Shown here piece by piece: positions 14,362 through 24,178 of a stretch of 29,257 nt of DNA. Both the position numbers and the translations under genes were made by a program. The notes under the pieces were generated by a model. The model saw only the letters and a list, made by a program, of their open reading frames with translations, searched no databases and was not told where the DNA came from. The stretch's first letter is position 1. Each line of letters opens with the position of its first letter. The stretch lies in IMG/VR virus record IMGVR_UViG_3300010316_000031, positions 1 through 29,257 of that record. The stretch is one strand, 5' to 3'. Source of the DNA: a virus.

Positions 14362-16978
14362 TACAAGAGATACTCATGTGATGGAGTTCCAGACTAGAGG
14401 TCTGGGAAAGTCTAAACGTGCCCTAGAGGGGACCGGAAATTCCGCTATGCGCGCCGGTAAAAGAATAAAATCACTGGGTGCTGCTATGGCAGCACTCGGT
14501 GGCCTTTCTGCCGGTGCTTCTTTGATAAAGCTGGGGGATGACTACAAGCAACTGCGCAACCGTATTCGCCTGACGACTGGTAGCGTTAAAGAGCTGAACT
14601 CCGTTCAAAACCACCTAATGCGTATTTCAAGAAGCACGCGAACTGATGTACGGACTAATGCAGAGGTTTTCAACCGGATGGGGCTGGCTGTAAAGGGACT
14701 AAGTTTCAGCCAAGCAGACGTAATCAAGGCCACCCAAGCCCTGAATGCTGCTATGCAGGTGTCGGGGGCTAGTGCAGATGAGGCGAGTGCCTCTATTATC
14801 CAGTTTACTCAAGGGCTGGCGTCTGCCCGTCTTGCGGGCGACGAGATGCGCTCCATTATGGAGCAGACACCGAAGGTTATTGATGTCATCCTCCAGCACG
14901 TCAATGCAGTGGAGAATCTAAATCTCGCCCGTGGTGACGCCAAGGAAATAGCCATGACGGGCTTTTTCAACCCTGAGCGTGTCTTTGGGGCGCTTATAAG
15001 CAAAGCTGGTGACGATGCGATTAAGGAGTTTGAGGAGACCCAAAAGACCATGCGGCAGAGCATTACTGTTCTCCGCAATGAGTTCCTTATTTCTATTGGG
15101 GAGTACATGGATGTAATGGGGGTAGATTCTGGTCTGAGCAGGGTTCTGGAGTTAATCAGCGAAAACGCAAAGGGAATAGTTCGCATTCTTGGGGCGGCGG
15201 GGCTTTTGGGGGCAATAGCCACCCTAGGGTCCGCTATGGGTGTACTTTTAACCCCCTTTACTGCCACCTTAGCGGGCCTAGTTGGGCTTATGTCGAATAT
15301 GGATAAAATTAAGCTGGGCGTGGTAGAGAAAACCAATGTGTTCGCTGTGGACATAATGAACTCTTTTCTTCACAACAGCATAGATACCTTAAAACAGGTA
15401 ATGGCGAAGAGTTCGGAGAAGATGCAGAGCCTTTTAAACCTTCAGGAAGACGGCCCAGGATTACATAACATCCACCGAGTCCTCTCAGGAGCCGTAAAAG
15501 GGGCAATTGCCTTCATAAAAGTTAATGTGTTAGCGGGTATGGTCCTAGTGGAGAACCTTTTCATTATAGGAAAGCAGTTATTTAACAAGATGACTGAGAT
15601 CATCGAACGTATTTATAAGAAGATACAAGATCTTCTCCAATCCTCCCAAGGTTTAGTATCCCACATCAGGGTAAAGACGGGCTTGGACACTGTAGGTCCA
15701 GAACCAATGCAAAGCCCTGCCCCAAGGAAAAAACCTGCTTGGCAATCAGGAGCGGACAAGATGTTTAAGTTAGCATTGGGGGATTCTTTGCCCGAACGCC
15801 GCGAAGGCGAGATGAAACTCTTCCATTTAGGAAGAGGGATAGGTAATTTCTTGGGTAGTATGTTCGAGAAGGAGGACCCAGATTTATTTGAAACCAACGA
15901 TATTGCGTTAAGAGGGGTGCCGCCAAGGGTAAAGCAAACAGCCCCTGGGCTTCCGCTACTGCCTGCGACTCCCGTTTCTCCTCCTCGTGATATCGTTGGG
16001 GAGTCGCTAGTTAAGATCCAGACAGCCTTTGCTGGCGCTGAAGAAGCTATCTTGGGGTTTACTGCTAATGTTGTAACTGACTCCCTCCAGCACGCACGGA
16101 ACCGGGAGCAGTCCCAGCGGCATCTTATGAAAAGGCTTAATATCAACCCAGACGAGGAGTTTGAACTTCTAGGAACAAGCGCCTTCCCTGCGGGAGGCAA
16201 TTCTGGCAAAGCGGGCAAGCCTGGGCAGTATAAGGTCGATGCCTTGATAAAAGAATTAGCCATTGAGGGGGAGGCGATCCTGAAGTTCTCCCAGTCACAG
16301 TTAAGCATGGAGCAAAAGCATTTAGAGATCATCAGCAGGTACAACCATATACTTACCGAGGGCGTAAACGGCACCAACGAACAGATACGAAAGCTATTGG
16401 CTCGTAATGAACTGGCCAAGATTGCGGCACCTATCAAAGAACGGTTTACTCGCTCAGAGGATGTTATTAGACAAAGGGCCGCAGACCTGCTGTTGGACCG
16501 CGAAGACATCACCCCTAGGCAGCATACCCTTGTCACACAAGAGAATCGCCTAAGCGCACTTTCCGAGTCCCAGACCATGATGGCAGGCGCAGAGCGGGCA
16601 TTGATTCAGTTGGAGCTTCAGGCCGCAGACTCCGCAGGAAACATGGAGAGTGTATTAACAAACGCCTTCCAAGGGGTTGAGGACGCATTGGCCAAGTTCG
16701 TAGAGACAGGTAAGTTAGACTTTAAGAGTTTGGTTTCCTCTATCCTTTCCGATATGACCAGGCTCGCCATCAAGGAGAATATTACACCCTTGTTGGCACA
16801 GGGCGTTCGGGGGGCATTGGGGATGATTGGTCTATCTGCACCCAACCCCGCAGCAGCCGCCGGTGGAGACTCAGGGGGTGTAACCAACGTCTTTCAAATT
16901 CAAACTCCAGACGCGGCAAGTTTTCGAACCTCTATACCCCAGCTCACAGCCACCGCAGCAGGAACAGGAGGAAGATAA
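14354..16978 (+). CDS. Tail tape measure protein
   Basis: 874 residues. It sets tail length and is ejected with the DNA. The N-terminal part (about 35-200) carries the classic segment DDYKQLRNRIRLTTGSVKELNSVQNHLMRISRSTRTD and LAGDEMRSIMEQTPKV (in pieces). Hydrophobic stretches lie near 280-315 and 375-405. The C-terminal region has FVETGKLDFKSLVSSILSDMTRLAIKENITPLL (in pieces, about 790-825), typical of lambda gpH-like tails, and ends in Gly/Ala. At about 0.15 nm per residue the tail would be about 130 nm. No peptidase or transglycosylase motif is seen. GTG start at 14354, overlapping the upstream gene by 8 nt. Confidence 0.88.
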   Translation: MASTRDTHVMEFQTRGLGKSKRALEGTGNSAMRAGKRIKSLGAAMAALGGLSAGASLIKLGDDYKQLRNRIRLTTGSVKELNSVQNHLMRISRSTRTDVRTNAEVFNRMGLAVKGLSFSQADVIKATQALNAAMQVSGASADEASASIIQFTQGLASARLAGDEMRSIMEQTPKVIDVILQHVNAVENLNLARGDAKEIAMTGFFNPERVFGALISKAGDDAIKEFEETQKTMRQSITVLRNEFLISIGEYMDVMGVDSGLSRVLELISENAKGIVRILGAAGLLGAIATLGSAMGVLLTPFTATLAGLVGLMSNMDKIKLGVVEKTNVFAVDIMNSFLHNSIDTLKQVMAKSSEKMQSLLNLQEDGPGLHNIHRVLSGAVKGAIAFIKVNVLAGMVLVENLFIIGKQLFNKMTEIIERIYKKIQDLLQSSQGLVSHIRVKTGLDTVGPEPMQSPAPRKKPAWQSGADKMFKLALGDSLPERREGEMKLFHLGRGIGNFLGSMFEKEDPDLFETNDIALRGVPPRVKQTAPGLPLLPATPVSPPRDIVGESLVKIQTAFAGAEEAILGFTANVVTDSLQHARNREQSQRHLMKRLNINPDEEFELLGTSAFPAGGNSGKAGKPGQYKVDALIKELAIEGEAILKFSQSQLSMEQKHLEIISRYNHILTEGVNGTNEQIRKLLARNELAKIAAPIKERFTRSEDVIRQRAADLLLDREDITPRQHTLVTQENRLSALSESQTMMAGAERALIQLELQAADSAGNMESVLTNAFQGVEDALAKFVETGKLDFKSLVSSILSDMTRLAIKENITPLLAQGVRGALGMIGLSAPNPAAAAGGDSGGVTNVFQIQTPDAASFRTSIPQLTATAAGTGGR

Positions 16979-17949
16979 TGGGTTTCCATGACGTGAGAAT
17001 GCCGGAGGAGTTGGAGTATGGCTCAGTCGGCGGACCCTACTTTCAGACCCAAGTTAGTACCACGGATGCCGGGTTTGAGCAGCGGATTAGCCGCTGGAAT
17101 CAAGTCCGCCATAAATACACCGTGCAGATGAAACTGACATGGCTTCTGGGTCAGCAGCTACGGGAGTTTTACATTGCCCGCCAAGGGGCCGCTCACAGCT
17201 TTCGCTTTAAGGACTGGATGGACTACCGTACCCCTGCCACGGGTTTTAGTGAAGGTCAAGGGGGAGCAACGATAAGTCCCACGGACCAAGTAGTTGGGGT
17301 AGCAGACGGGGTTACTTCCCAGTTCCAACTAGCAAAGAGATACACAAGCGGCGATACGACGCGGGTGCGTACTATCTCAAAGCCTGTTGAAGGTACTGTG
17401 AGTGTTGCAGTTTCGGGGGTAACCCAACCTCAGAATACTTGGAGCATTGATTACAACACAGGGCTTTTAAGCTTTTCTTCCGCTCCCACCTCCGGTGAGA
17501 TTACTTGGGGTGGGGAGTTTGATGTAGAATGTCGTTTTTCAGAGAGCGCAGACAAGCTTCTTCATCTTCGCTGGGAAAGTCATGGGTCTATCTCTATTAA
17601 TAACTTGGAGCTGGTAGAGGTAATGTCCCAAGACTCTCCGAGCGATGAGGTCTACTATGGGGGTAGTTTTGAGGGAGATATAGATGCCGAACAGCACCTA
17701 GGCTGGTCCAGCCCTATGCTACAGGTGCTAGACCCATATGAAGGGGACGCTATGGTGACTCTGCCAGCGCCAGACTCTAACTCCCCCCACTCAGGTGGCC
17801 CTTTCTTCGTTATTTGCCACGGAGGGCCTCTAAACGTCATTACAGTAAATGACGCATCAACCTCCACTGTGGTTACTATTTCTGCGGGTGAGAGTTACAT
17901 GTTTTTCCTTCTGATTACTCCAACGGGGCATCAGTGGTATGCGGTCTAG
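16978..17949 (+). CDS. Distal tail protein, DUF2460 family, with C-terminal extension
   Basis: 323 residues. Residues 1-210 show the DUF2460 pattern: FHDVRMPEELEYGSVGGP at the start, RISRWNQVRHKYTVQ, LREFYIARQGAAHSFRFKDWMDYRTP (in pieces) and a closing FDVECRFSESADKL. In the Rhodobacter gene transfer agent the homologue is the distal tail protein joining tube and baseplate. The family is usually near 210 residues; here about 110 more residues (213-323) form a beta-rich module ending AGESYMFFLLITPTGHQWYAV, similar in layout to the start of the next protein. The start ATG shares one base with the tape-measure stop. Confidence 0.85.
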   Translation: MGFHDVRMPEELEYGSVGGPYFQTQVSTTDAGFEQRISRWNQVRHKYTVQMKLTWLLGQQLREFYIARQGAAHSFRFKDWMDYRTPATGFSEGQGGATISPTDQVVGVADGVTSQFQLAKRYTSGDTTRVRTISKPVEGTVSVAVSGVTQPQNTWSIDYNTGLLSFSSAPTSGEITWGGEFDVECRFSESADKLLHLRWESHGSISINNLELVEVMSQDSPSDEVYYGGSFEGDIDAEQHLGWSSPMLQVLDPYEGDAMVTLPAPDSNSPHSGGPFFVICHGGPLNVITVNDASTSTVVTISAGESYMFFLLITPTGHQWYAV

Positions 17950-19912
17950 GTCCATCTACGGCGGTAGCCTGGAAGTTCAGTTCACTGGCTCCGACATTAA
18001 AATGGACCCACGAACAAGAGTACTTTCTCTAATAGGGGTATCCTCCAACGGAGACGGGCGGTTAATTTTACCTGTAGCTGCCCCTGCTGGGGGTTTTTTC
18101 TATATCACGGGCGGAGACATTGACATCCTTGAAGGGGAGACCGTAGTAGGTAACTCATCTGGCGGAGTAATTGCTTTTTCAACCAAAACCGGCTGGGTTC
18201 TACGAAGCCCTGCGGATAGTTCTACTACTACTCTCACGGGATTAGTACAGGAAAGATCCCTAGTAGTTGAGATTAACCCAACATGGCAACAAAGTTTCTC
18301 TTTTAATTTAATAGAGTATCTAATCTCCATCGACAGCCCTGTCGTATGGCCAGAAAACTCTCATGTTAAGTGGAATATTAAAGTAATTCATCCCGCTAAT
18401 AAAGTTTTGATGGCTTTCAGCTTTTCTTATGCCGAAAGCACATTCGATGGGACACCCTATACAGGAAAAGATGACCCTAAAAGCTTTGCTTTTAGGGTAG
18501 GAGAGCCGGGAAGCTACCTTGTTAATGGAATCGAGGTAGAAATCTTTGTCCACCAGACCCCCACTATATTGTTGACCAATTATGGGTATATCCTAGGAGG
18601 GGGCGGTAGTGGCACCGAGGGTGACCCAGTGGGGTACCAAGGGCAAGGATCTAGCGCCATACTGGCAGATCTCCCGATGACTATCGACAATAGGGGCTGG
18701 ATACTAGCTGGCGGCGGTGGTGGTTCAGTGCCTGTTGGTGACACAGGCATAGCTTGCTCTGGCCAAGGATACTCTAGGGGGGAACCATTTATAGGAGAAA
18801 ATTACCCAGGTAGCGGGAGTACTTTTTTAACAAAACATGGCTTTACACCAAAAGGGACGATAGATTACATCGGCTGGGCTTATATAAAAAATGACATATA
18901 TAATGATAATGCCTATATCCATTGCGCTCACGGGGGTGCATGGGGATGCCCAGGGCAGTCAATAGGAGGGGCTAGAGGGGGCCAGCCGGGGCTTTTAGTG
19001 TCTAAGGCGGAGAATGTAACTTGGCTGGCTGTGGGGGTGGCACAGGGGCTTTGCCGGAACTTAGTGGATAATATATGGGAGCTATACCTAGCTCTCCCAG
19101 AGACCTATATAGATTCTTCAAAGGAGCCATTGGACCCATCGGCCACCCCTGTTGATCTAGGTGAACTGCTCCCATACTACGGCTATTCCTCTACTACTCC
19201 CTCGCAAGTTATAGTCCATGTCCAGAACGGATGCCTATTCGCCAACCCCAGTGATGTCAGAGTTCTATTTTACGATCCTGATCAATATTTATCCCTTGGT
19301 CCTCCTTTGTATGGCAGAGCATTCAGAGAGCTTAGGGCACCTCAATTAAGTCATACTCCAGTCCTATCTACTGGATCTGCTCATCACCCAATGACAAGCA
19401 TCTCTATCAATGTCGATATTGGATGCCGTATCATTGGCCACGGTGCCTCTGCGGTAAGAGAAGGTCCTCATCCGAATGGGGGAGATGCTATTGTAGCCCA
19501 ACATGACATCACGGTTAATAACAAAGGTAAGATAATTGGGGGAGGAGGAGCCGGGGCTTCCCTTACAGAGGATAGATTATCAGGGTTCCCTGGTTATTCT
19601 TATACAGGCGGTTCTGGGGCAGGATTGCCCAACAGTACACCCTCCTCCCCCTCTAGTATAAATGGGGGTGAGATTCTACCTTACCTCTCTACTCCTGCCA
19701 ATGGAGAGAAAGACGATGACGGAAACATAATTGGCGGCTCTGGGGGCGAGTATGGCAGAAATGGCAACTACCCAGAGGGAACGCCCCCGCTGCCAGAGGG
19801 CGTTACAGGATGGATAATTCAAGAACCTTCCCTAGCCGGGTGGGCAGTAAAGGAAGAAGGAGGGATCTCTACTATATTAGGTAATGGTCTTTTTATAGGA
19901 AGGAGCGTCTAG
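17939..19912 (+). CDS. Glycine-rich tail adhesin
   Basis: 657 residues. Residues about 28-92 form a small beta module (GDGRLILPVAAPAGGFFYITGG.. KTGWVLRSP). The rest contains recurring 'N.G.I.GGGG' blocks: TNYGYILGGGGSG (213-225), DNRGWILAGGGGGS (250-263) and NNKGKIIGGGGAG (about 523-535), with a related IIGHGASA between. Such blocks occur in phage tail proteins whose glycine runs pack as polyglycine helices, as in T-even gp38-type adhesins. A receptor-binding role is likely. It sits inside an otherwise conserved tail-tip cassette, between DUF2460 and DUF2163 genes, overlapping the first by 11 nt. Confidence 0.65.
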   Translation: MRSRSIYGGSLEVQFTGSDIKMDPRTRVLSLIGVSSNGDGRLILPVAAPAGGFFYITGGDIDILEGETVVGNSSGGVIAFSTKTGWVLRSPADSSTTTLTGLVQERSLVVEINPTWQQSFSFNLIEYLISIDSPVVWPENSHVKWNIKVIHPANKVLMAFSFSYAESTFDGTPYTGKDDPKSFAFRVGEPGSYLVNGIEVEIFVHQTPTILLTNYGYILGGGGSGTEGDPVGYQGQGSSAILADLPMTIDNRGWILAGGGGGSVPVGDTGIACSGQGYSRGEPFIGENYPGSGSTFLTKHGFTPKGTIDYIGWAYIKNDIYNDNAYIHCAHGGAWGCPGQSIGGARGGQPGLLVSKAENVTWLAVGVAQGLCRNLVDNIWELYLALPETYIDSSKEPLDPSATPVDLGELLPYYGYSSTTPSQVIVHVQNGCLFANPSDVRVLFYDPDQYLSLGPPLYGRAFRELRAPQLSHTPVLSTGSAHHPMTSISINVDIGCRIIGHGASAVREGPHPNGGDAIVAQHDITVNNKGKIIGGGGAGASLTEDRLSGFPGYSYTGGSGAGLPNSTPSSPSSINGGEILPYLSTPANGEKDDDGNIIGGSGGEYGRNGNYPEGTPPLPEGVTGWIIQEPSLAGWAVKEEGGISTILGNGLFIGRSV

Positions 19913-20769
19913 TGTTAGATATACCCTCTCAGTTATCCCCATTTCCTGGGGCACAGGTTTTGCGTTTTGTATCCTGCTGGCACCTAAGCCGAAAAGACGG
20001 TATAGTCATACGCCTTACAAATCACGATGAAAGAATTGTTCTTTATGATGAGGTTTATTACCCTAGGGGTACAATTAACCAAGCGGCCCTAGAGCGTAAA
20101 GATGGCTACCAAGAATCCAAACGTGAAATGGTAGGTGTCTTGTCTAGCGATCGTATAACCCATGAAGACCTAATCTCTGGGGCTTACAGGGATGCTCATA
20201 TCATTGAGCATCTAGTAGACTGGAAATTTCCCAACGCCGGTGCAATAGAGTCTACTGATTATTGGATAAATAAAGTAGAGATGACTGACCATCAATGGAA
20301 AGCAGAGGTTGGTGGCCTTGCTAGATTTCTCAGCCCTTCTGTTGGGGAGGTCTATGGTAGAAACTGTCGTCATGCTTTGGGTAATGAAATGTGCAAAGTA
20401 AATATATTATCTTATTCTACACCGGGAGTATCTGTAGAGAGCATCTCAAATGCCCGCACTCAGTTTACCCCTTATCCTCGGCTAGGAGAGGAGTTCATTT
20501 ATGGCAAGTTGATCTGGGAATCTGGCAGCAACCTTTCTACATCTCAAGAAATACTCTTGATAGATACCGAAACCGGGGTTGTTTCTTTGTCTGACCCCGC
20601 TCCGCGTAATATCCAGGAGGGTGATACTTTGTCTGCCTTCCAAGGCTGTGATCGTCTTCGGGTTACTTGCCACGAAAAGTTCAACAACGCAGAAAACTTT
20701 GGGGGCTTTCCTTTTATCCCTAATCGTGACGCCCTTATCGAAGTACCTGGTCTATCTGATGATGAATAG
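19912..20769 (+). CDS. Tail hub protein, DUF2163 (BR0599-like) family
   Basis: 285 residues, the usual family length. Key pieces are YYPRGTINQAALERKDG near the N-terminus, GRNCRHALGNEMCKV (about 149-163) and GCDRLRVTCHEKFNNAENFGGFPFIPNRD (in pieces, about 244-272), with the conserved cysteines retained. In the Rhodobacter gene transfer agent the homologue is the hub protein at the tail tip. GTG start at 19912 shares one base with the upstream stop and is backed by AGGAAGGAG at 19897-19905. It is followed, with an 11-nt overlap, by the NlpC/P60 gene, the standard partner. Confidence 0.88.
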   Translation: MLDIPSQLSPFPGAQVLRFVSCWHLSRKDGIVIRLTNHDERIVLYDEVYYPRGTINQAALERKDGYQESKREMVGVLSSDRITHEDLISGAYRDAHIIEHLVDWKFPNAGAIESTDYWINKVEMTDHQWKAEVGGLARFLSPSVGEVYGRNCRHALGNEMCKVNILSYSTPGVSVESISNARTQFTPYPRLGEEFIYGKLIWESGSNLSTSQEILLIDTETGVVSLSDPAPRNIQEGDTLSAFQGCDRLRVTCHEKFNNAENFGGFPFIPNRDALIEVPGLSDDE

Positions 20770-21160
20770 AATAGAGTATACAGCATTATCTCTTAGGGGC
20801 ACTCCTTTTAAGCACCAAGGAAGAGATTTAAAGGAAGGGCTAGATTGTGCGGGTCTGGTAGCTTATGTACTTAAAAAGTCAACTGGATTATCCCCTAGCA
20901 TTCCTGATAACTACCCGAAATCTGTGAGAGGATCTTACATTGTTGATGTTCTGGAAGATCACCTAGAAAAAGCAGATGGTCTCCCTATAGGTGGAGTTGT
21001 GACTTTTTGGATAGATAAACCGGGTATTGTTAGGCATTTAGGTATTATCGTAAGAGATGGTTTTGTACACTCCTCTCCCTCCTATGGCACCATGTTTCAG
21101 TCATGGACTGATAAATGGGAAAAAAGAATACAGAATGTATATGTATATCGAGGAAAATAA
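20759..21160 (+). CDS. Tail-tip NlpC/P60 peptidoglycan peptidase
   Basis: 133 residues. LDCAGLVAYVLKKS places the catalytic Cys at 30, VRHLGIIV the catalytic His at 93, and FVHSSPSYG supplies the third polar residue. This is the order of canonical (not permuted) NlpC/P60 enzymes and of the gene-transfer-agent cell-wall peptidase, which opens peptide cross-links during DNA entry. Two tandem ATGs (20759, 20762) lie within the end of the DUF2163 gene; the open frame extends upstream but without homology. Translation is probably coupled, since no ribosome site is seen. Confidence 0.88.
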   Translation: MMNRIEYTALSLRGTPFKHQGRDLKEGLDCAGLVAYVLKKSTGLSPSIPDNYPKSVRGSYIVDVLEDHLEKADGLPIGGVVTFWIDKPGIVRHLGIIVRDGFVHSSPSYGTMFQSWTDKWEKRIQNVYVYRGK

Positions 21161-24100
21161 TGGCTGAGATTGTATTAGCAATTGGCGCTCAGTCTCTTGC
21201 CACCAGCATGGGGCTAGGGGCAACAGGGGTTTCAATAGCAGGCGCAATAGGTACAGTTGCCGGAGCCGCTATCACCAGTTCGTTGAGACCTGGCCCTCCT
21301 ACGGAATTCGGTCCTAGGTTATCTTCGATGGATATTACAGGCTCCGAGGAAGGTAGCCCTATACCACGTATTTACGGACCAGAGGCTAGAGTAGACCGTA
21401 CACAGCTTTTGTGGAAGGGACCTCTTATAGAAAATAAGAGTACTACCCAAACTGCGTCAAAGAATCGTGCGCGTATTGTTGAATTTAGCTACTACATAGA
21501 TGTTGCAATCGCCGTGTGCGAAGGGCCTGTCGAGAACATCTCTAAAATAAGAGCAAATGGAAAAGTAATCTATGATGTTGCCGAACCTCAAGTAGGTTTT
21601 GCCCACTATCAAAGCATAAGCCTTTACTTAGGTACTCCCGGCCAAACCCAAAACTCCCTAATGGAAGCGGCGGAGAATCCAACGGGGGACGGCATCCCAA
21701 CCCCCGCATATAGAGGAATTTGCTACTTTGTAATAGAAAAACTTTCTGTGGATCAGTTTGGCAGGCAGCTTCCCACATTTTCAGTTGAGTTGTCCGCTAC
21801 TACTGGGTGGGAGTTTAATTACCCTAGTAGTGGAGACGTGGTATGGGACGAAAGCACAGACCAAGCTTATATCTACGACCCTGATGTTATTCCTGGGGGG
21901 TGGAGCAGACATCGAATGGGGTACCAAGAGGGGGATATTATAGTAGATAGCCTAGCGATGGACCCTCCAGAGGATGCCCCACCTGGAACCAAGGTGCTTG
22001 TTTTTGATGATGCTTTAATCGGAGCAGATCCTATCTGGACTTTCCTTCTATACGACTCACAGTGGGTGGGTCGAAATTGGGGAGAACCAGGTCTGTGGGT
22101 AAAAGAGGAAAATACTCACTATGATGTTTATTTCAAATTAGTGGGGACCAGTTGGCATGTTGACCGACTGGTACCCACATCTACGCCCTTTAGCCCAAAC
22201 ATGATGCAAGTGGATAGGATGATAGGCAGTACCCTGCCCATACTGGGGGAGGAGGATATAGGAAAGAGGTATGCCAGTCTCTATGGATACATACCAGTGT
22301 CCTCCTCCAACTGGCCTGGGGCTGTCTTTGTATACGAGGGATTTGGGGTGACTTCCACTGGGGCCTTCTTCCCCCGCATGGGTCAAATTGCCAATAACTT
22401 CAGCGGGGGGTACACAACAGGCGATGCAGTAGCGGAGTTGACAGCGCGCAGCGGGCTGTCCACTGAACAGGTTGATGTTTCCCAAATTACCTCACCCTGT
22501 CACGGCATTTTGCTTTTGGATAAGGAGCCTATTGGCAATACGCTGACTACTCTTTCCCACGCATACGGCTTTCGTAGTCAAGTTAAATCCGGCAAGCTAG
22601 TATTCTTCCCTCAAGGCAAAGAGCAAATAGCTTATTTGGGTGAAGAGGATATTGGCACTCAAGGCGGAGAAAAGCCCGGTATTTCTATCACTGATGTATC
22701 CGATTTAGAGCTTCCTAGGGATGTCAATGTACAGTATATTGACAGGGACGAGGATTACACCGTCGGGTCACAGAGAGAGTTACGGGTCAATGCCGAGGGG
22801 GTAAACTCTATATCCTTAAATCTACCTATCACTATGACAGGTTCGGATGCAAGAAGCGCAGCCTCTCGCTTGTTGTGGGAAACTTGGTCAGAGAGAAGAA
22901 CTGTTTCTTTTAGCCTAGGGCCTCGCTGGGTTACACTACAAGAGAATGATGTGGCGGTCTTGGACTGGGCAGGAACTAGGTACCATGTAAGGATTACCCA
23001 AATAAAACGTGGCTTCAATTACCAGCATGATGTTAAAGGTGTAATCTTTTCTATTGCCCCTGGCGAATCAAGCCCCCCTGTTTACCTCTCCTCCTCCCCA
23101 CCGGCGGAAGCAGGGGGCAGCGTCTCTTCTGGAGGAGGAAGAGAAGAGACATATATCCCCCCTGTTGTCACCTACCAACTGATGGACCTACCCCCGCTAG
23201 TGGGCAGCGAATTTGACATAAAGGGTGTATTCTATGCCCAGACTACAGCCACAACATTTAAGGGGGGTACTTACAATTTCGCAAACGACCCCTCTGGTCA
23301 ATATGAAGAAAGAAAAACCACCAATAGTGTAAAAAGCACTATGGGGACAGCAGACACTGTACTCCCTACTACTCCCTCCCCTAATGTTTGGGATGAAGCC
23401 TCTACCCTAGATATCACGCTAGTCGAAGGGGTTTTATATAACTCAAGTAAACAAATGGTTCTGGCGGGATCAAATATGGCGGTGGTTGGGGTTTTTGACC
23501 CTAACTCGGTGGACTACGGGTTTGAGATTATTGGGTTTGCTAGAGCGGAGAGCCTAGGTGGGACCTCCTATAGGCTAAGTACCCTCATAAGAGGAAGGCG
23601 CAATACCCAAGATTACGTAGGGCGTCATACTGCCGGGGAGGATTTTATTCTCTTAACCGAGTCACAGATTACTTTTCTCCAACTAGGGGCAACTGATCTT
23701 GAGGTTTTCCGTTATGTAAAATACATCCCAGTAGGGGCTGTTGAGGAAGACGTGGAGGAAAAGGTAATCCGCGTTGTGGGCAACACTACCCGTCCTTTTT
23801 CTCCTTCGGCGGTGAAAGGTAACTATGTTGCCGGAGACTGGCACCTAGGATGGAACTTCCGCAGCAGGGTTCCTCAGACTACATTCAATGGGTTTGATCC
23901 TGTCAACCCAGAGGGGCCTGAGACCTCTTACCTACTCACTTTCTATACAGACAGTAGCTTTGATACAGTAGCGGGTACCCAAATAACATCTGGGACATCC
24001 TATACCTTTACCTCTGCTGCTCAGACAACACTCTTAGGTTCTCCGCAGACTACTGTTTACGTTTCTGTAGAGCAAAGAATAGCAAGTTCAGATGGCGGAG

Positions 24101-24168
24101 GGTTCTCGGAGCCTCTTAATTATTCTTTGATTTCCTCAAAACAGCAACGATCCACCCTTACAGCATAA
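21160..24168 (+). CDS. Tail tip / host-specificity protein (J-like, GTA megatron-like)
   Basis: 1002 residues. The start ATG at 21160 overlaps the previous stop (TAATG) and has GAGGA 6 nt upstream. The N-terminus MAEIVLAIGAQSLATSMGLG is a hydrophobic, Ala/Gly-rich segment. Then come GSEEGSPIPRIYGPEARVDRTQLLWKG and YYIDVAIAVCEGPVENISKIRANGK (in pieces), hallmarks of J/gene-transfer-agent tip proteins, and DVNVQYIDRDEDYTVGSQRE with ARSAASRLLWETWSERRTVSFSLGPRW of the phage-tail-3-like region. The C-terminus (about 900-1000) looks like a fibronectin-type domain (SYLLTFYTDSSF, TSYTFTSA, VYVSVEQRIA). An insertion near residues 215-420 is unlike the core and may be a surface module. Confidence 0.87.
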   Translation: MAEIVLAIGAQSLATSMGLGATGVSIAGAIGTVAGAAITSSLRPGPPTEFGPRLSSMDITGSEEGSPIPRIYGPEARVDRTQLLWKGPLIENKSTTQTASKNRARIVEFSYYIDVAIAVCEGPVENISKIRANGKVIYDVAEPQVGFAHYQSISLYLGTPGQTQNSLMEAAENPTGDGIPTPAYRGICYFVIEKLSVDQFGRQLPTFSVELSATTGWEFNYPSSGDVVWDESTDQAYIYDPDVIPGGWSRHRMGYQEGDIIVDSLAMDPPEDAPPGTKVLVFDDALIGADPIWTFLLYDSQWVGRNWGEPGLWVKEENTHYDVYFKLVGTSWHVDRLVPTSTPFSPNMMQVDRMIGSTLPILGEEDIGKRYASLYGYIPVSSSNWPGAVFVYEGFGVTSTGAFFPRMGQIANNFSGGYTTGDAVAELTARSGLSTEQVDVSQITSPCHGILLLDKEPIGNTLTTLSHAYGFRSQVKSGKLVFFPQGKEQIAYLGEEDIGTQGGEKPGISITDVSDLELPRDVNVQYIDRDEDYTVGSQRELRVNAEGVNSISLNLPITMTGSDARSAASRLLWETWSERRTVSFSLGPRWVTLQENDVAVLDWAGTRYHVRITQIKRGFNYQHDVKGVIFSIAPGESSPPVYLSSSPPAEAGGSVSSGGGREETYIPPVVTYQLMDLPPLVGSEFDIKGVFYAQTTATTFKGGTYNFANDPSGQYEERKTTNSVKSTMGTADTVLPTTPSPNVWDEASTLDITLVEGVLYNSSKQMVLAGSNMAVVGVFDPNSVDYGFEIIGFARAESLGGTSYRLSTLIRGRRNTQDYVGRHTAGEDFILLTESQITFLQLGATDLEVFRYVKYIPVGAVEEDVEEKVIRVVGNTTRPFSPSAVKGNYVAGDWHLGWNFRSRVPQTTFNGFDPVNPEGPETSYLLTFYTDSSFDTVAGTQITSGTSYTFTSAAQTTLLGSPQTTVYVSVEQRIASSDGGGFSEPLNYSLISSKQQRSTLTA

Positions 24169-24178
24169 AGAGGATATA

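Noticed and set aside
15613-16578. 321-codon minus-strand frame opposite the tape measure
   Set aside because: It is antisense to a well-supported gene, is Ser/Arg/Leu-rich as antisense frames often are, and shows no domain.
20579-20758. N-terminal extension of the tail NlpC/P60 protein
   Set aside because: It overlaps the conserved Cys-rich end of the DUF2163 gene and has no homology; tandem ATGs at 20759/20762 fit the family start.
21115-21159. Earlier ATG for the J-like protein
   Set aside because: It lies inside the NlpC/P60 gene without a ribosome site, while the ATG at 21160 has GAGGA and a TAATG junction.
16978-24168. Cellular gene transfer agent locus rather than a phage
   Set aside because: The tail cassette resembles one, but terS with a repeat block, a TerL intein, a tRNA and a giant fibre in one unbroken cluster suit an autonomous phage or prophage better.
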